Shown: piece after piece, positions 1 to 8,663 of the stretch
Layout: each line of letters opens with the position of its first letter
Numbering within the stretch: position 1 is the first letter of the stretch
NCBI GenBank assembly: GCA_030426805.1
Contig: JAUHXU010000006.1
Span: 367,337-431,336, forward strand
Length of the DNA stretch: 64,000 nt
Source of the DNA: a bacterium
GTDB taxonomy: Bacteria > Planctomycetota > JAFGQW01
Direction of reading: 5' to 3'
Position numbers and translations under genes: made by a program
Notes under the pieces: generated by a model
Seen by the model: the letters and a program-made list of their open reading frames with translations, nothing else
Told to the model about the DNA's origin: nothing
Database searches by the model: none

Positions 1-171
1 CAGCACGACCTGTTCCACAGCGACGACGCCGGTGTCCTCGTACGGCGCTTCCTCCCGCCGGGCGCGTATCGCGTCGAGGTCACCCATGACGACTACGCGA
101 CCGTTCGACACGACGTACGCCTCGTCGTCGGTGAGCAGCCGCTCGACGTGACGCTCGTCACTGAACGGTGA
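1..171 (+). CDS. C-terminal end of a PEGA/carboxypeptidase-regulatory-like protein (partial)
   Basis: The window opens inside a reading frame that gives 56 residues before a TGA at 169-171. The visible part has the pattern of a PEGA or carboxypeptidase-regulatory-like beta sandwich: a LPPGAYRVEV turn followed by DVRLVVGEQPLDVTLV. Such domains usually end secreted or membrane-anchored proteins and have no catalytic role. The same kind of domain ends the sigma-factor fusion at 61572-63455, so this could be the tail of a similar protein, but the N-terminal part lies outside the window. The end overlaps the convergent kelch gene by 14 bases. Confidence 0.6.
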   Translation, partial: QHDLFHSDDAGVLVRRFLPPGAYRVEVTHDDYATVRHDVRLVVGEQPLDVTLVTER

Positions 172-1477
172 AGGACGTGCTCGACACGGCGAGCAGGTCA
201 CCCGGTTCGACGCGGCCGTCGACGAACGCGTCTGCGGCGGTAAGTATGACGAAGGCGGCGTAGGTCCCGGCGGGGATCGGGGCGGCGGACAGCGACGCGA
301 TCGGGACCGGCGGAATCGAGACGCCTTCGGGCACGACGAGGCCGCGGAAGGCGCGTGGCGTCGCCGGGAACGGCCGCAACTGCAGGTTGGCGTCGTAAAA
401 CGCGAGCCCGGCCGGGCCGGCGAAGCCGAGGTAGACGTCGACCGCGCGCGTGCGGCCGGGGTTCGCGACGCCGGCGGCGAGCGTGATCGTGCCGCTTCGC
501 GGCACCGGCGACGGCGTCACGCGCACCGATGCCGTCGGGCGGCGGAAGCGGAACGCGAGCACGGCGTCGGTCGCGCCGAAACCGGGCACGGTGCCGCCGC
601 CGGGCACCCAGATCTCGTCGCCGACGCGGACCGGGTAGATCCCGTGCAGTCCGATCGTCATCGGCGTCAGCGTACGCCACGTGTCCGTGCGGGGGTCGTA
701 CTCCTCGGCTTCGGGGAAGATGCGGCTTCCCTCGCCGCCGACGACCACCAGGCGACCGAAGAGCTCGGCACCGCCGTTGCCGCCCCGCGCGGTCGGCATG
801 TCGGCGTGGCGACGCCAGCGGTCGAGCGTCGGGTCGTAGGATTCGAGCATCGCGAAGTTTGCGCCGGCGCGCCCACCGGCGACCCACAACTCGCCGCCGA
901 CGGCCGCGGCCGCGAGGTGCTCGCGGGGCGTCGGCATCGACGCGAGCGTCGTCCACCGGTCGGTCGTCGGGTCGTATGCGGTGAGGTCGCCGACGACGCC
1001 CGCGCCCGGTACCACGCCACCCACGACGTAGATCCGGTTGCCGATCGTCGTCGCGACCGGCGATCCGCGTCGACGTGGCAGCGGCGCGACGGTCGACCAG
1101 CGATCGTTCGACGGGTCGTACGAAAACACCGCGGCGCTGTGCGTGCTGAAGCTGCGCGTATAGCCGCCGATCGCGTAGAGCTTGCCGCCCAGTGCGGCGA
1201 GCCCGAAATGGTGCAGCGTGACCGGCAGGTCGGCGACGCGCGTCCAACGGTTCGTCGACGGATCGAATCGTTCGACGCTCGACAGGGCACTCGTATCGCG
1301 CCCGAGCCCGCCGGCGACGTAGACGCGCCCGTCGAGTACGGCGGCGGCGACCTCTTGTCGTGGGATCGCGAGCGACGGTCGCGTCTCCCACACCCCCTTG
1401 CCCTGGGCGGCGGCGACGGTTGCGGTGAGCAGCGCGGCCGCGATGAAGGCCGGCGGTCGAGTCGAGCGAATGCGCAT
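158..1477 (-). CDS. Secreted kelch-repeat beta-propeller protein
   Basis: A 439-residue protein with a clear signal peptide (about 25 residues ending TATVAAAQG). The ATG at 1475-1477 is chosen because a strong AGGAGG-type ribosome site lies just upstream and the signal peptide starts there; the frame stays open further upstream only as antisense of the next gene. Six kelch motifs are visible through their hydrophobic-GG cores (VYVAGG, LYAIGG, IYVVGG, LWVAGG, LVVVGG, IWVPGG), which fits a six-bladed propeller. A C-terminal beta domain of about 120 residues follows. Kelch propellers bind ligands or polysaccharide, or support oxidases, but no catalytic residues can be named here. Function unknown; export is well supported. 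Confidence 0.85.
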   Translation of the reverse strand: MRIRSTRPPAFIAAALLTATVAAAQGKGVWETRPSLAIPRQEVAAAVLDGRVYVAGGLGRDTSALSSVERFDPSTNRWTRVADLPVTLHHFGLAALGGKLYAIGGYTRSFSTHSAAVFSYDPSNDRWSTVAPLPRRRGSPVATTIGNRIYVVGGVVPGAGVVGDLTAYDPTTDRWTTLASMPTPREHLAAAAVGGELWVAGGRAGANFAMLESYDPTLDRWRRHADMPTARGGNGGAELFGRLVVVGGEGSRIFPEAEEYDPRTDTWRTLTPMTIGLHGIYPVRVGDEIWVPGGGTVPGFGATDAVLAFRFRRPTASVRVTPSPVPRSGTITLAAGVANPGRTRAVDVYLGFAGPAGLAFYDANLQLRPFPATPRAFRGLVVPEGVSIPPVPIASLSAAPIPAGTYAAFVILTAADAFVDGRVEPGDLLAVSSTSFTVQ

Positions 1478-1539
1478 CGGGTCCTCCTCGCTTCGAGGGT
1501 AGGCCGGGGCCGTCGATTCCCGCAAGGGCGGACCGTCAC

Positions 1540-1568
1540 TTGGCGCGTCGGCCCTCGTACGGTAGCGT
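1540..1568 (+). promoter_or_regulatory. Candidate sigma70-type promoter for the redoxin/ASPIC gene
   Basis: TTGGCG at 1540-1545, a 17-base spacer and TAGCGT at 1563-1568, about 27 bases before the ATG at 1595. The -10-like element resembles those found before several other secreted-protein genes in the window. Pattern match only. Confidence 0.35.
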
Positions 1569-1594
1569 GACGCCGGACCGCACGCGGAGGCGCG

Positions 1595-3928
1595 ATGTTC
1601 GTCGACCTGGGATTCCTCGGGGGCTCTCGCACGCATGCACGTCGCGCGGCGATGCGGGTGTCGTCGATCGCCGTTTGGTGCGTCGTCCTCTCGACGCTCG
1701 GGCAAGGGCTCGCTGCGCAGGCCGAGCCGAGTCGACCGGCGTGGAACGGGCACGACATCGACGGTCGTCCCGTTCGCCTCGACCGCCTCGGCGACACGCG
1801 CGGGCTCGTGCTCGTCGTGCTCGGCACGGACTGTCCGATCAGCAACCGCTACGTGCCGACGCTGAACGCGATCGCGACGTCCGCGCGCGACGTCGCGTTC
1901 TTCGGTGTCGTCTCGGACGCCGCGGCGACACGCGCGACCGCACAGCGCCATCGCGATCGCTTTCGCATCGCATTTCCGGTGTTGCTCGACGGCGACGGCA
2001 CGCTCGCCGCGCACCTCGGGCCGACCCACGTGCCGGAGGCGTTCGTCTTCGACGCGGCCGGGCGGCCCGTCTACCGGGGGCGCATCGACGACTCGTGGGT
2101 GCGTATCGGGGTGCCGCGTCCGCGTCCGCGTACGCACGATCTTCGCGACGTCGTCACGAGCATCGTGGCGGGCGACCCGCCCGCGTGGCGGCGCACGCAA
2201 CCGGTCGGGTGCCTGTTCGAGCGTCCGGTGGGTCGGGAGGCCGACCCGCAACCGGCGTTCACCGACGTCGCCCGATCCGTGGGACTCGACCTGCAGGCGT
2301 TTCGCTCGGGCTTCACCGATCTCGACGGCGACGGCTGGCCGGACCTCGTGCTGCTCTCTGCGCGCAAGGCGACCGCGACCGACGGACTCCGTATCTTCGC
2401 GAACGTCGCCGCCGAAGGAGAAGGACGGCGATTCGTCGAGCGAACGGCAGCATCCGGCGTGCTCGCGTCACGTCGCGGCCGCGATCGCATGGGGCGCGTC
2501 GTGAGTCTGTTCGTCACGGCCGACGTCGACGGCGACGGGCGGGAGGACGTCTTCACGGGCGCGTTCTGCGACCTCGAGCGCAGTCGCGACAAGCCGGACG
2601 ATCACGGCGACCGCAACGAGGTGCTGCTCAATCGCGGCGATTGGCGGTTCGAACTCGCCCCGAAGTCCGACCTGCAGCGCTTTCCCGACACGATTGCCGC
2701 GGCGGCGTTCGTCGACGTCGACCGCGACGGCCGTATCGACCTGTTCACGGGTGCGCAGTATCGCGACTACGGACGGTCGCGTGCAGCCTACCCCGACCGC
2801 CTCTTTCGCGGACGGGGCGACGGCCGCTTCCAGGAGCGCACGAAGCGAGCGAAGCTGCTCGACCTCGATCGCAAGGGCACGCGTGCCGGCCACCGTCCCA
2901 CCTACGGCGTGGCGCACACCGACGTCGACAACGACGGCCGACAGGATCTGCTCGTTTGCGCGTACGGCCGACAGTGGAACGTGCTGTGGCGGCAGCGCGC
3001 CGGCGGGACCTTCGTCGATGTCGCGGCCCGCGTGGGCTTCGACGGAGACGCGGTGCGTCACGGACGCTACCCGCCGTGGACGCGACGTCGCGCCGAGCGG
3101 CCGTTCCGCGCGAACGGCAACACGTTCGATGCGGCGGTCGCGGACTTCGACAACGACGGCGACATGGACGTCTTTCTCGCCGAGATCTGCCACGCGTGGG
3201 CCGGGCCGTCGTCGGATCGCTCGTCGCTGCTGGTCAACCTCGGGCCCGAGCACGACTTCGCGTTCCGGCGCGAGCGGCGCGGCATCGAGCGTCGACACGA
3301 GGTCGAGCGTTGGAACGAGGGAGATATCCACGCGGGGTGGCTCGACTACGACAACGACGGCCTGCTCGACTTGTTGCTCGCGTCGAGCGACTACCCGGAC
3401 GACCAGTTCCTGCGCCTGTTTCGGCAGAAACCGGATCACACGTTCGAGGACGTGACCGCCCGGGCCGGATTCGACTTGCGCAACGCCACACAGATCAGTC
3501 TCGCGGACTTCGATCGCGACGGCGACGTCGACATCGTCGTCGGCACGTCGAACAATCGACTGACGAAAGCGCAGCGGGAGGGGCGGGATCTCAACGTGCG
3601 GCTCTTCCGCAACGACGTCGGCCACCGCAACCACTGGTTCGCACTTCGCCTCGAGGGGAAGGGGCCCGGCGGTGCGAACCGCAGCGCGATCGGCGCGCGG
3701 GTGCAGGTGCGCATCGGCGACGTCACGCAGACCCGCGAAGTGTACGGCGGGCAGGGACACGCGGGGCACCAGGACGGCAAGACCCTCCACTTCGGCTTGG
3801 GCGCGTGCGCGGTCGTGGACGAGGTGATCGTGCGGTGGCCCGATCGGCGTGGGACCGTCGTGCGGTTCGAGAAGGTCGAAGCCGACGCCTACTACACGCT
3901 GCGCGAGGGGGCGACGCTCACGCGCTGA
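1595..3928 (+). CDS. Secreted redoxin-FG-GAP-ASPIC/UnbV protein
   Basis: A 777-residue exported protein. The ATG at 1595 has a GGAGG site at good spacing; an in-frame ATG at 1652 begins a more standard signal peptide (MRVSSIAVWCVV...), so the true start is uncertain. Residues about 50-180 are a redoxin/thioredoxin-fold domain with the single-cysteine motif TDCPISNRY (Cys80 counted from 1595). Then come at least seven calcium-binding type DxDxDG repeats of the FG-GAP/VCBS kind (DLDGDGWPD, DVDGDGRED, DFDNDGDMD and others), which build a propeller. The last roughly 80 residues are an ASPIC/UnbV domain (REVYGGQGHAGHQDGKTLHF). This architecture is common in Planctomycetota and Acidobacteriota; substrate unknown. 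Confidence 0.88.
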   Translation: MFVDLGFLGGSRTHARRAAMRVSSIAVWCVVLSTLGQGLAAQAEPSRPAWNGHDIDGRPVRLDRLGDTRGLVLVVLGTDCPISNRYVPTLNAIATSARDVAFFGVVSDAAATRATAQRHRDRFRIAFPVLLDGDGTLAAHLGPTHVPEAFVFDAAGRPVYRGRIDDSWVRIGVPRPRPRTHDLRDVVTSIVAGDPPAWRRTQPVGCLFERPVGREADPQPAFTDVARSVGLDLQAFRSGFTDLDGDGWPDLVLLSARKATATDGLRIFANVAAEGEGRRFVERTAASGVLASRRGRDRMGRVVSLFVTADVDGDGREDVFTGAFCDLERSRDKPDDHGDRNEVLLNRGDWRFELAPKSDLQRFPDTIAAAAFVDVDRDGRIDLFTGAQYRDYGRSRAAYPDRLFRGRGDGRFQERTKRAKLLDLDRKGTRAGHRPTYGVAHTDVDNDGRQDLLVCAYGRQWNVLWRQRAGGTFVDVAARVGFDGDAVRHGRYPPWTRRRAERPFRANGNTFDAAVADFDNDGDMDVFLAEICHAWAGPSSDRSSLLVNLGPEHDFAFRRERRGIERRHEVERWNEGDIHAGWLDYDNDGLLDLLLASSDYPDDQFLRLFRQKPDHTFEDVTARAGFDLRNATQISLADFDRDGDVDIVVGTSNNRLTKAQREGRDLNVRLFRNDVGHRNHWFALRLEGKGPGGANRSAIGARVQVRIGDVTQTREVYGGQGHAGHQDGKTLHFGLGACAVVDEVIVRWPDRRGTVVRFEKVEADAYYTLREGATLTR

Positions 3929-3937
3929 CCCGCTTCG

Positions 3938-6900
3938 TCAGCGGTCGCGGCGTCCGTGGGCACGCAACCGGCGGATGCCGGTGGCCTCGTCGACGACGCG
4001 GATCGCACCCGCTTCGACGAGCACGATGTGGCCCGAGACCTCCGCGTATGCGGCGAGCAACTCGAGCGCCGGGCGACTGCGACCGGTCGCGAGGAGCATC
4101 GTCGTGAACCCGCCGGTGAACGCGATCGTGCCCTCGGTCCACCCGCGGATCGGAACGTCGGCGTGGAACTCGACGTCGATCGCGTCGGCGATCCTCGGCA
4201 GGAGGTCGGCCCACCGGCTGTCGGTGCACTCGGCCGCCGGGATCTCCGCCGCGTCCAGGCGCCGCATCGCCGCGGGCGCGACGTACCAGTTGACCGGAAA
4301 CCAGATCTCCGCCTTCACGAGCGTCGCTCGCGTCGCCGGGTCCTGGATGCGAACGAGCGTGTCTACGAAGGCCTGGCGCGGATCACCGCCGATCGCCTGA
4401 GCACTCGCGTCGTTGTCGAGAAACGCGCGCAGGGTCTCCGCCTGACCTTCGGCGTCGAGCCGGCCGATCGTCTGCATCGCGCCGATCCGCACGTAGGCGT
4501 TGAACCGATTCGCTGCGCCGGGGCCGGCGCGCAAGCGGTCGAGAAGCCGCAGGATCGCCGGCACGTGCGCCGAGCTACCGTTGCGGGTCAGGGCGTTCAG
4601 CGCGGCGAACCGGATCCGAAAGTCGCCGCCGGTGAGCGTCTCGGCGATGGCGGAGCCGGTGTCCGGCACCCGCATCGTCGACAGCAGCGACAGCAACGCG
4701 ACCAGTTCCTCGGGTTCGGCCTTCGCGATCGCGCGCCGGACGTCGGCCGCGCCGCCGTCGGGAGCGATCGCGACGATCGCGGCCATCACGATCGCACGCG
4801 TCGCGAGGGTCGGATGGTCGAGCCGCGCGCGCAGTGCGTCGAGCGCGGACGGATCACCGAGCGCGACGAGCCGCTCGGCCACGCCCGCGACGAACTCGGT
4901 CTTCTCGTCGTCGAGTTGGGCGCAGAGCAGCGGGATCGCGTCGTGGCCGACCGTGCCGATCAGCCGGTCGAGCGCTTCCACGCGCTCGCGATCGGTGGCC
5001 GCGCCCCCGAGTCGGTTGCGGCAGACGGCTTCGGCTTTCGCGACCCATGCACGGTAGCCCTCGGCGGCGCGGCGCTTCGCCGCATCCGGTGATTCGTAGC
5101 GAGCGACGCCGCGCATCGCGACGAGCGCGCGGTAGGTCTGCTCGGTCGCCGGATCCGCGTCGATCAGGGCCGACAGCGCGCGTTCGATCTCGCTGGACGG
5201 GCGCCGAAGGGAGGACGCGGCGTCGACCGCGTGCATGCGCACGGTCGCGTCGTCGTCGCCGATGCCGCGGGCGACGAGGTCGGGGAACAGCAGAGCGAGC
5301 CGTCGGTTCTCCGCCAGGGCCTGCATCGCGCGGGCCCGGGTCGGCGCGTCGTCGGCGCCGAGCGCGTGTTCGAATACGGGCGAGAGCTCCGGCTCCGGCG
5401 CGTCGATCGTCGCGATCGCCGTCAATGCGGCCAGGCGCTCTCCGGTCGTGAACCGCGGGAAACCGCGGATGACCGACGGCAGCAGGTCGTCGCGCACGTA
5501 CGGCAGTCGCGTCATCGCCTGGAGTGCATGGGTGCGCGGTGCGGTCTCGTCGCCCTCGATCGCCTCGATCACGACGGCGAGCGCTCGGCGCATGTATTCG
5601 GCGTTCTCGTTCGATGCGTCGCTCGGTACGCGTCCCTCGAGGAACCGGCGTGGCAGTTTGCCGGCGCCGATCATCTGCAGCATCGCGGAAGAACCGCGCG
5701 GCTGGAACGCACGGCTCGCGAGCACGTCGATCGCGATCTGGACGCGTTCCTCCAGCGGAAGACCGTCCATCGTGGCGATGAGTTCCGCGGTCGTCGCTCG
5801 CTTGCCGAGCAGTCGCAGGCCGAGCATCCGACGCGCGGTACCCGCGCCCGGGAGTGCGTCGCGCAGCGCGGCGCGACCCGCATCGCCGACACCCGCGAGC
5901 ACTTCGCCGACCCGCGTCGCTCTTGCGGCATCCGTGTCGGCGGTGAAGCGCTTGGCGAGCGCGCCGAGCAGCGATTCGGGTGCGTCGGACTCGTTGCGGA
6001 TCGCGTGGGCGACGCCTTCGCGCACCGCTTCGGCCTCGTTGAGGGCGAGGTCGACGAGCGCGCGTTCGCCGTCGGGTCCGAGGCGGAGCAAGACGTGGAA
6101 CGCCTCGTGGGCCACGTCTTCCTCGTTCGTGCCGATCGCGGCGACGAGCGCCGGCACGATCGACTTGGCGCGCGGACCCAAACGTTGCAATGCGAAGGAC
6201 GCGCGCACCTGGACCGCGAGAGACGGGTCGACGACGAGCGGGATGAGGCGCGCCGCTCCACGCGGACCGAGCGCGCGCAGCGACTGGACGATCGACAACC
6301 GGACGTCGATGCCGTCGGTGCCGCGGAAGGTGTGCAATACCCGTGCGACGGTCTCGGCGCCGTCGTCGCCACGCCGGACTTCCCGCCAGATCCGCTCGTC
6401 GATCGCCTTCGTCCACCGCGTGCCACGGCGCGGGCCCTCGATACAGTCGAGGCCGCCGACGACGAGCGTTCGGTCCTCGGCCAACCGTCGCCGTGTGCGA
6501 CGGATCCCGATCTCGCTGACGCACGCGAACGTCGCGTACTCGTCGCAGTGCATGCGCTCGAAGGGAATGTGCACGGCGTTCCAGCCGCGCTCGAGGGGCG
6601 GGATGCGACAGCGGATCTCCCCGAGCAGGCCGTAGCCGCACTCCGGGTCCTCGCGGAATACGATCTGAAACTGGCCGAGGGCGACCGGTTCCGCCGACCA
6701 GAGGTGCAGCGTGATCGCCTTGTAGGGGCGAAGGTCGAACGGCGCGCATCGCAGCCGCAACTCGGCCGGTTCGCCTGCCGGAGCGGTCCACGCGATGCCC
6801 CAGCGGTTGTCGCGCTGGGCGCGCTCGACGCCGCGCGGCCATCCGAGTGCGGACTCGACGTCGCCGGGCTTCGCGAACGTCGTGACCGGGCGACGGCGCG

Positions 6901-7939
6901 GCACCCAGCCGCGTCGGCCGGTCCAGTGCACGTCGTCGATGTCGATCGCGATGTCGCGGTCGTTCGTGACGACCCCGATCCCGATGTAGGTCGCCGGACC
7001 GCCGTAGCGTTCGTCCCACGACTGTGCGAACGCGAGCGGGATGCGGTAGTCGGTCCAATCGGAGCCCGGGGGGGCGACGTCGATCGACACCGAGCCGCCG
7101 CGGGCGCTGCCGATCCAGACGCGGATCGGGTTGCGTGTCGGCTCGGAGGCGCGTAGCCGCAGCGCGAGGATCCCGTAGTCCTCGGCCGCGCTCGGGAGCG
7201 GTCGCACGTTGAGGAAACACATCGTCGTGCCGTGGCGTCCCGTCTGCCAGCGGCCGAAGTGTCCGCTGCCGTCTTCCTCGCGTTCGATCGAGATCGAACC
7301 GTGCGCCGGGTCGACGTGCGGCATGCGGAGCGGATCCTCGAAGTCGATCGGCTCGGGCCGTCGCCGGAGCCACCGCCGGCCACCACCGAGGAACGCGACG
7401 CGGTCGAAGTCGATCGTCGTCGTGCCATCGGGAGGATGCACCTCGAGCCACACCTCCCGGAGGTCGCCGGGGTCGATCTTGCCGATGTGGGCGAACGCGT
7501 CGACCGGCAACCCGACCCGTCGCCATTGGCCGTCGCCGGGGAGCGCCGGCAGCCGGAACCAGAGTCGCGCGTCGCCGTCGTGCGGGATCTGCACGACGAC
7601 CTTGCCCGACGCGAGCGGACGGTCGGTCCGCACCCAGAACGCGAGCGCACCGCACGTGCCGCAATCGCGCTCCGGGATCGGCAGGCGGAGCCTCGCGAAT
7701 GCTTCGCGATCGCGGCGCAGCGTCCACCGCAACGCGCGCGTTCCGTCGGGCGCGTCGTCGATCCACGAGACATCGCCGCGGTCGGGCTGGGGGATCGGCC
7801 CCGACTCGAAGTCGGTGACCAGAGCCTGCTCGCGGTGCGTCGCCGGCGTCGCGTCCTCCTGCGCGCCGGCGAAGGCCGCCACGACGATGACGACGAGTCC
7901 GGCGAGTGCTCTGTTCGGCCTTGTCACATCGTCCAGCAT
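3938..7939 (-). CDS. Giant secreted HEAT-repeat protein with N-terminal carbohydrate-binding-like domains
   Basis: A 1333-residue protein starting with a signal peptide (LVVIVVAAFAGAQ). The first roughly 500 residues contain repeated jelly-roll-like sandwiches of the type found in complex I intermediate-associated or carbohydrate-binding proteins (for example LAFWVRTDRPLASGKVVVQI). The middle, from about residue 530 to 1250, is alpha-helical with many HEAT/PBS-lyase-like repeats. The extreme C-terminus (LLAAYAEVSGHIVLVEAGAI) looks like a short STN or secretin-like beta-alpha module. Probably a periplasmic or surface scaffold. No catalytic motif is visible. The upstream ribosome site is weak. 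It converges on the ASPIC gene with 9 bases between stops. Confidence 0.8.
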   Translation of the reverse strand: MLDDVTRPNRALAGLVVIVVAAFAGAQEDATPATHREQALVTDFESGPIPQPDRGDVSWIDDAPDGTRALRWTLRRDREAFARLRLPIPERDCGTCGALAFWVRTDRPLASGKVVVQIPHDGDARLWFRLPALPGDGQWRRVGLPVDAFAHIGKIDPGDLREVWLEVHPPDGTTTIDFDRVAFLGGGRRWLRRRPEPIDFEDPLRMPHVDPAHGSISIEREEDGSGHFGRWQTGRHGTTMCFLNVRPLPSAAEDYGILALRLRASEPTRNPIRVWIGSARGGSVSIDVAPPGSDWTDYRIPLAFAQSWDERYGGPATYIGIGVVTNDRDIAIDIDDVHWTGRRGWVPRRRPVTTFAKPGDVESALGWPRGVERAQRDNRWGIAWTAPAGEPAELRLRCAPFDLRPYKAITLHLWSAEPVALGQFQIVFREDPECGYGLLGEIRCRIPPLERGWNAVHIPFERMHCDEYATFACVSEIGIRRTRRRLAEDRTLVVGGLDCIEGPRRGTRWTKAIDERIWREVRRGDDGAETVARVLHTFRGTDGIDVRLSIVQSLRALGPRGAARLIPLVVDPSLAVQVRASFALQRLGPRAKSIVPALVAAIGTNEEDVAHEAFHVLLRLGPDGERALVDLALNEAEAVREGVAHAIRNESDAPESLLGALAKRFTADTDAARATRVGEVLAGVGDAGRAALRDALPGAGTARRMLGLRLLGKRATTAELIATMDGLPLEERVQIAIDVLASRAFQPRGSSAMLQMIGAGKLPRRFLEGRVPSDASNENAEYMRRALAVVIEAIEGDETAPRTHALQAMTRLPYVRDDLLPSVIRGFPRFTTGERLAALTAIATIDAPEPELSPVFEHALGADDAPTRARAMQALAENRRLALLFPDLVARGIGDDDATVRMHAVDAASSLRRPSSEIERALSALIDADPATEQTYRALVAMRGVARYESPDAAKRRAAEGYRAWVAKAEAVCRNRLGGAATDRERVEALDRLIGTVGHDAIPLLCAQLDDEKTEFVAGVAERLVALGDPSALDALRARLDHPTLATRAIVMAAIVAIAPDGGAADVRRAIAKAEPEELVALLSLLSTMRVPDTGSAIAETLTGGDFRIRFAALNALTRNGSSAHVPAILRLLDRLRAGPGAANRFNAYVRIGAMQTIGRLDAEGQAETLRAFLDNDASAQAIGGDPRQAFVDTLVRIQDPATRATLVKAEIWFPVNWYVAPAAMRRLDAAEIPAAECTDSRWADLLPRIADAIDVEFHADVPIRGWTEGTIAFTGGFTTMLLATGRSRPALELLAAYAEVSGHIVLVEAGAIRVVDEATGIRRLRAHGRRDR

Positions 7940-7959
7940 CGCACGTCGGCGCGGCGGTG

Positions 7960-7988
7960 TCGACGCCGGCCCGCCCGATCCGTATCAT
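7960..7988 (+). promoter_or_regulatory. Candidate promoter for the lipoate-binding protein gene
   Basis: TCGACG at 7960-7965, a 17-base spacer and TATCAT at 7983-7988, ending 62 bases before the ATG at 8051. It suggests that the gene is expressed on its own. Pattern match only. Confidence 0.35.
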
Positions 7989-8050
7989 GGCGCTCGCGCC
8001 GGCGGCTGGCCCGCGCCTACCCGGGAGTCCGTTCGAGGAGACCGAAGTCG

Positions 8051-8521
8051 ATGGCCGATCACTCCGAAGTGCGCGGGTGCGCGCTGCCGCTCGATCTGCA
8101 CTACAGCGTCGGGGATCACACCTGGGTGCGCCTGAACGACGACGGGACCGCGACGATCGGGATGACCGACGTCGCCCAGAACCTCGCCGGGCCGCTCTTG
8201 CACGCGAAGCCGAAGAAGGTCGGCGCCGTCCGGGCCAAGGGCAAGCCCGTCGCGACGGTCGAGAGCAGCAAGTGGGTCGGCCCGGTGAAGTCGCCCCTCT
8301 CCGGCGAAATCGTCGAGGTGAACGGCGAACTCGCGACCGATGCGACCGTCGTGAACCGCAGCCCCTACAAGGCCGGTTGGATCGTCAAGATGAAGCCGTC
8401 CGACCTCGACGCCGAGATGGCCGAGATGCTGACCGGCGAACCCGCCGTCGACGCCTACCGCGCCCGCATCGAAGCCGAAGACCTCAAGGCCTGCGACCAC
8501 GTCGACGGCTTCGAGATCTGA
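8051..8521 (+). CDS. lbpA: Lipoate-binding protein, LbpA type (GcvH-like)
   Basis: A 156-residue protein of the GcvH fold. The lipoyl-lysine loop reads VATVESSKWVGPVKSPLSGE, with Lys74 as the expected lipoylated residue. The tryptophan after the lysine and the ending AYRARIEAEDLKAC resemble, as I remember them, the LbpA proteins that carry sulfur intermediates for sHdr complexes, rather than glycine-cleavage H proteins. No gcvT or gcvP gene is nearby, while an sHdr-like operon begins 7.7 kb downstream. The inferred role is to hold sulfur substrate or intermediates on its dithiolane while sHdr oxidises them in the cytoplasm. The ATG is preceded by AGGAG at somewhat long spacing. The lipoate-attachment enzymes must be encoded elsewhere. 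An ordinary H protein cannot be fully excluded. Confidence 0.8.
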   Translation: MADHSEVRGCALPLDLHYSVGDHTWVRLNDDGTATIGMTDVAQNLAGPLLHAKPKKVGAVRAKGKPVATVESSKWVGPVKSPLSGEIVEVNGELATDATVVNRSPYKAGWIVKMKPSDLDAEMAEMLTGEPAVDAYRARIEAEDLKACDHVDGFEI

Positions 8522-8663
8522 CGCAGGGCCACGGACCGCGCGCCGCGTCGCGCGGGTGTTGCGCGGAACGGTCCGCATCGTTCGCTGAACACGCCCCAGG
8601 TGTCCCTACGCACCCCGATACCCGGGGATCGGCTGACGGCATGGGCTTTGCTTCCGATCGCGC

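Noticed and set aside
4854..7988. A 1044-codon open frame antisense-strand-shifted over the HEAT gene, and many others over 500 codons elsewhere
   Set aside because: They are Arg/Pro/Ala-rich, lack ribosome sites and any domain pattern, and lie over well-supported genes; they arise from very high GC content.
8051..8521. Calling the lipoyl protein a glycine-cleavage H protein
   Set aside because: The SSKWVGPV loop and C-terminus fit LbpA better, no gcvT or gcvP is near, and an sHdr operon follows; kept as an alternative only.
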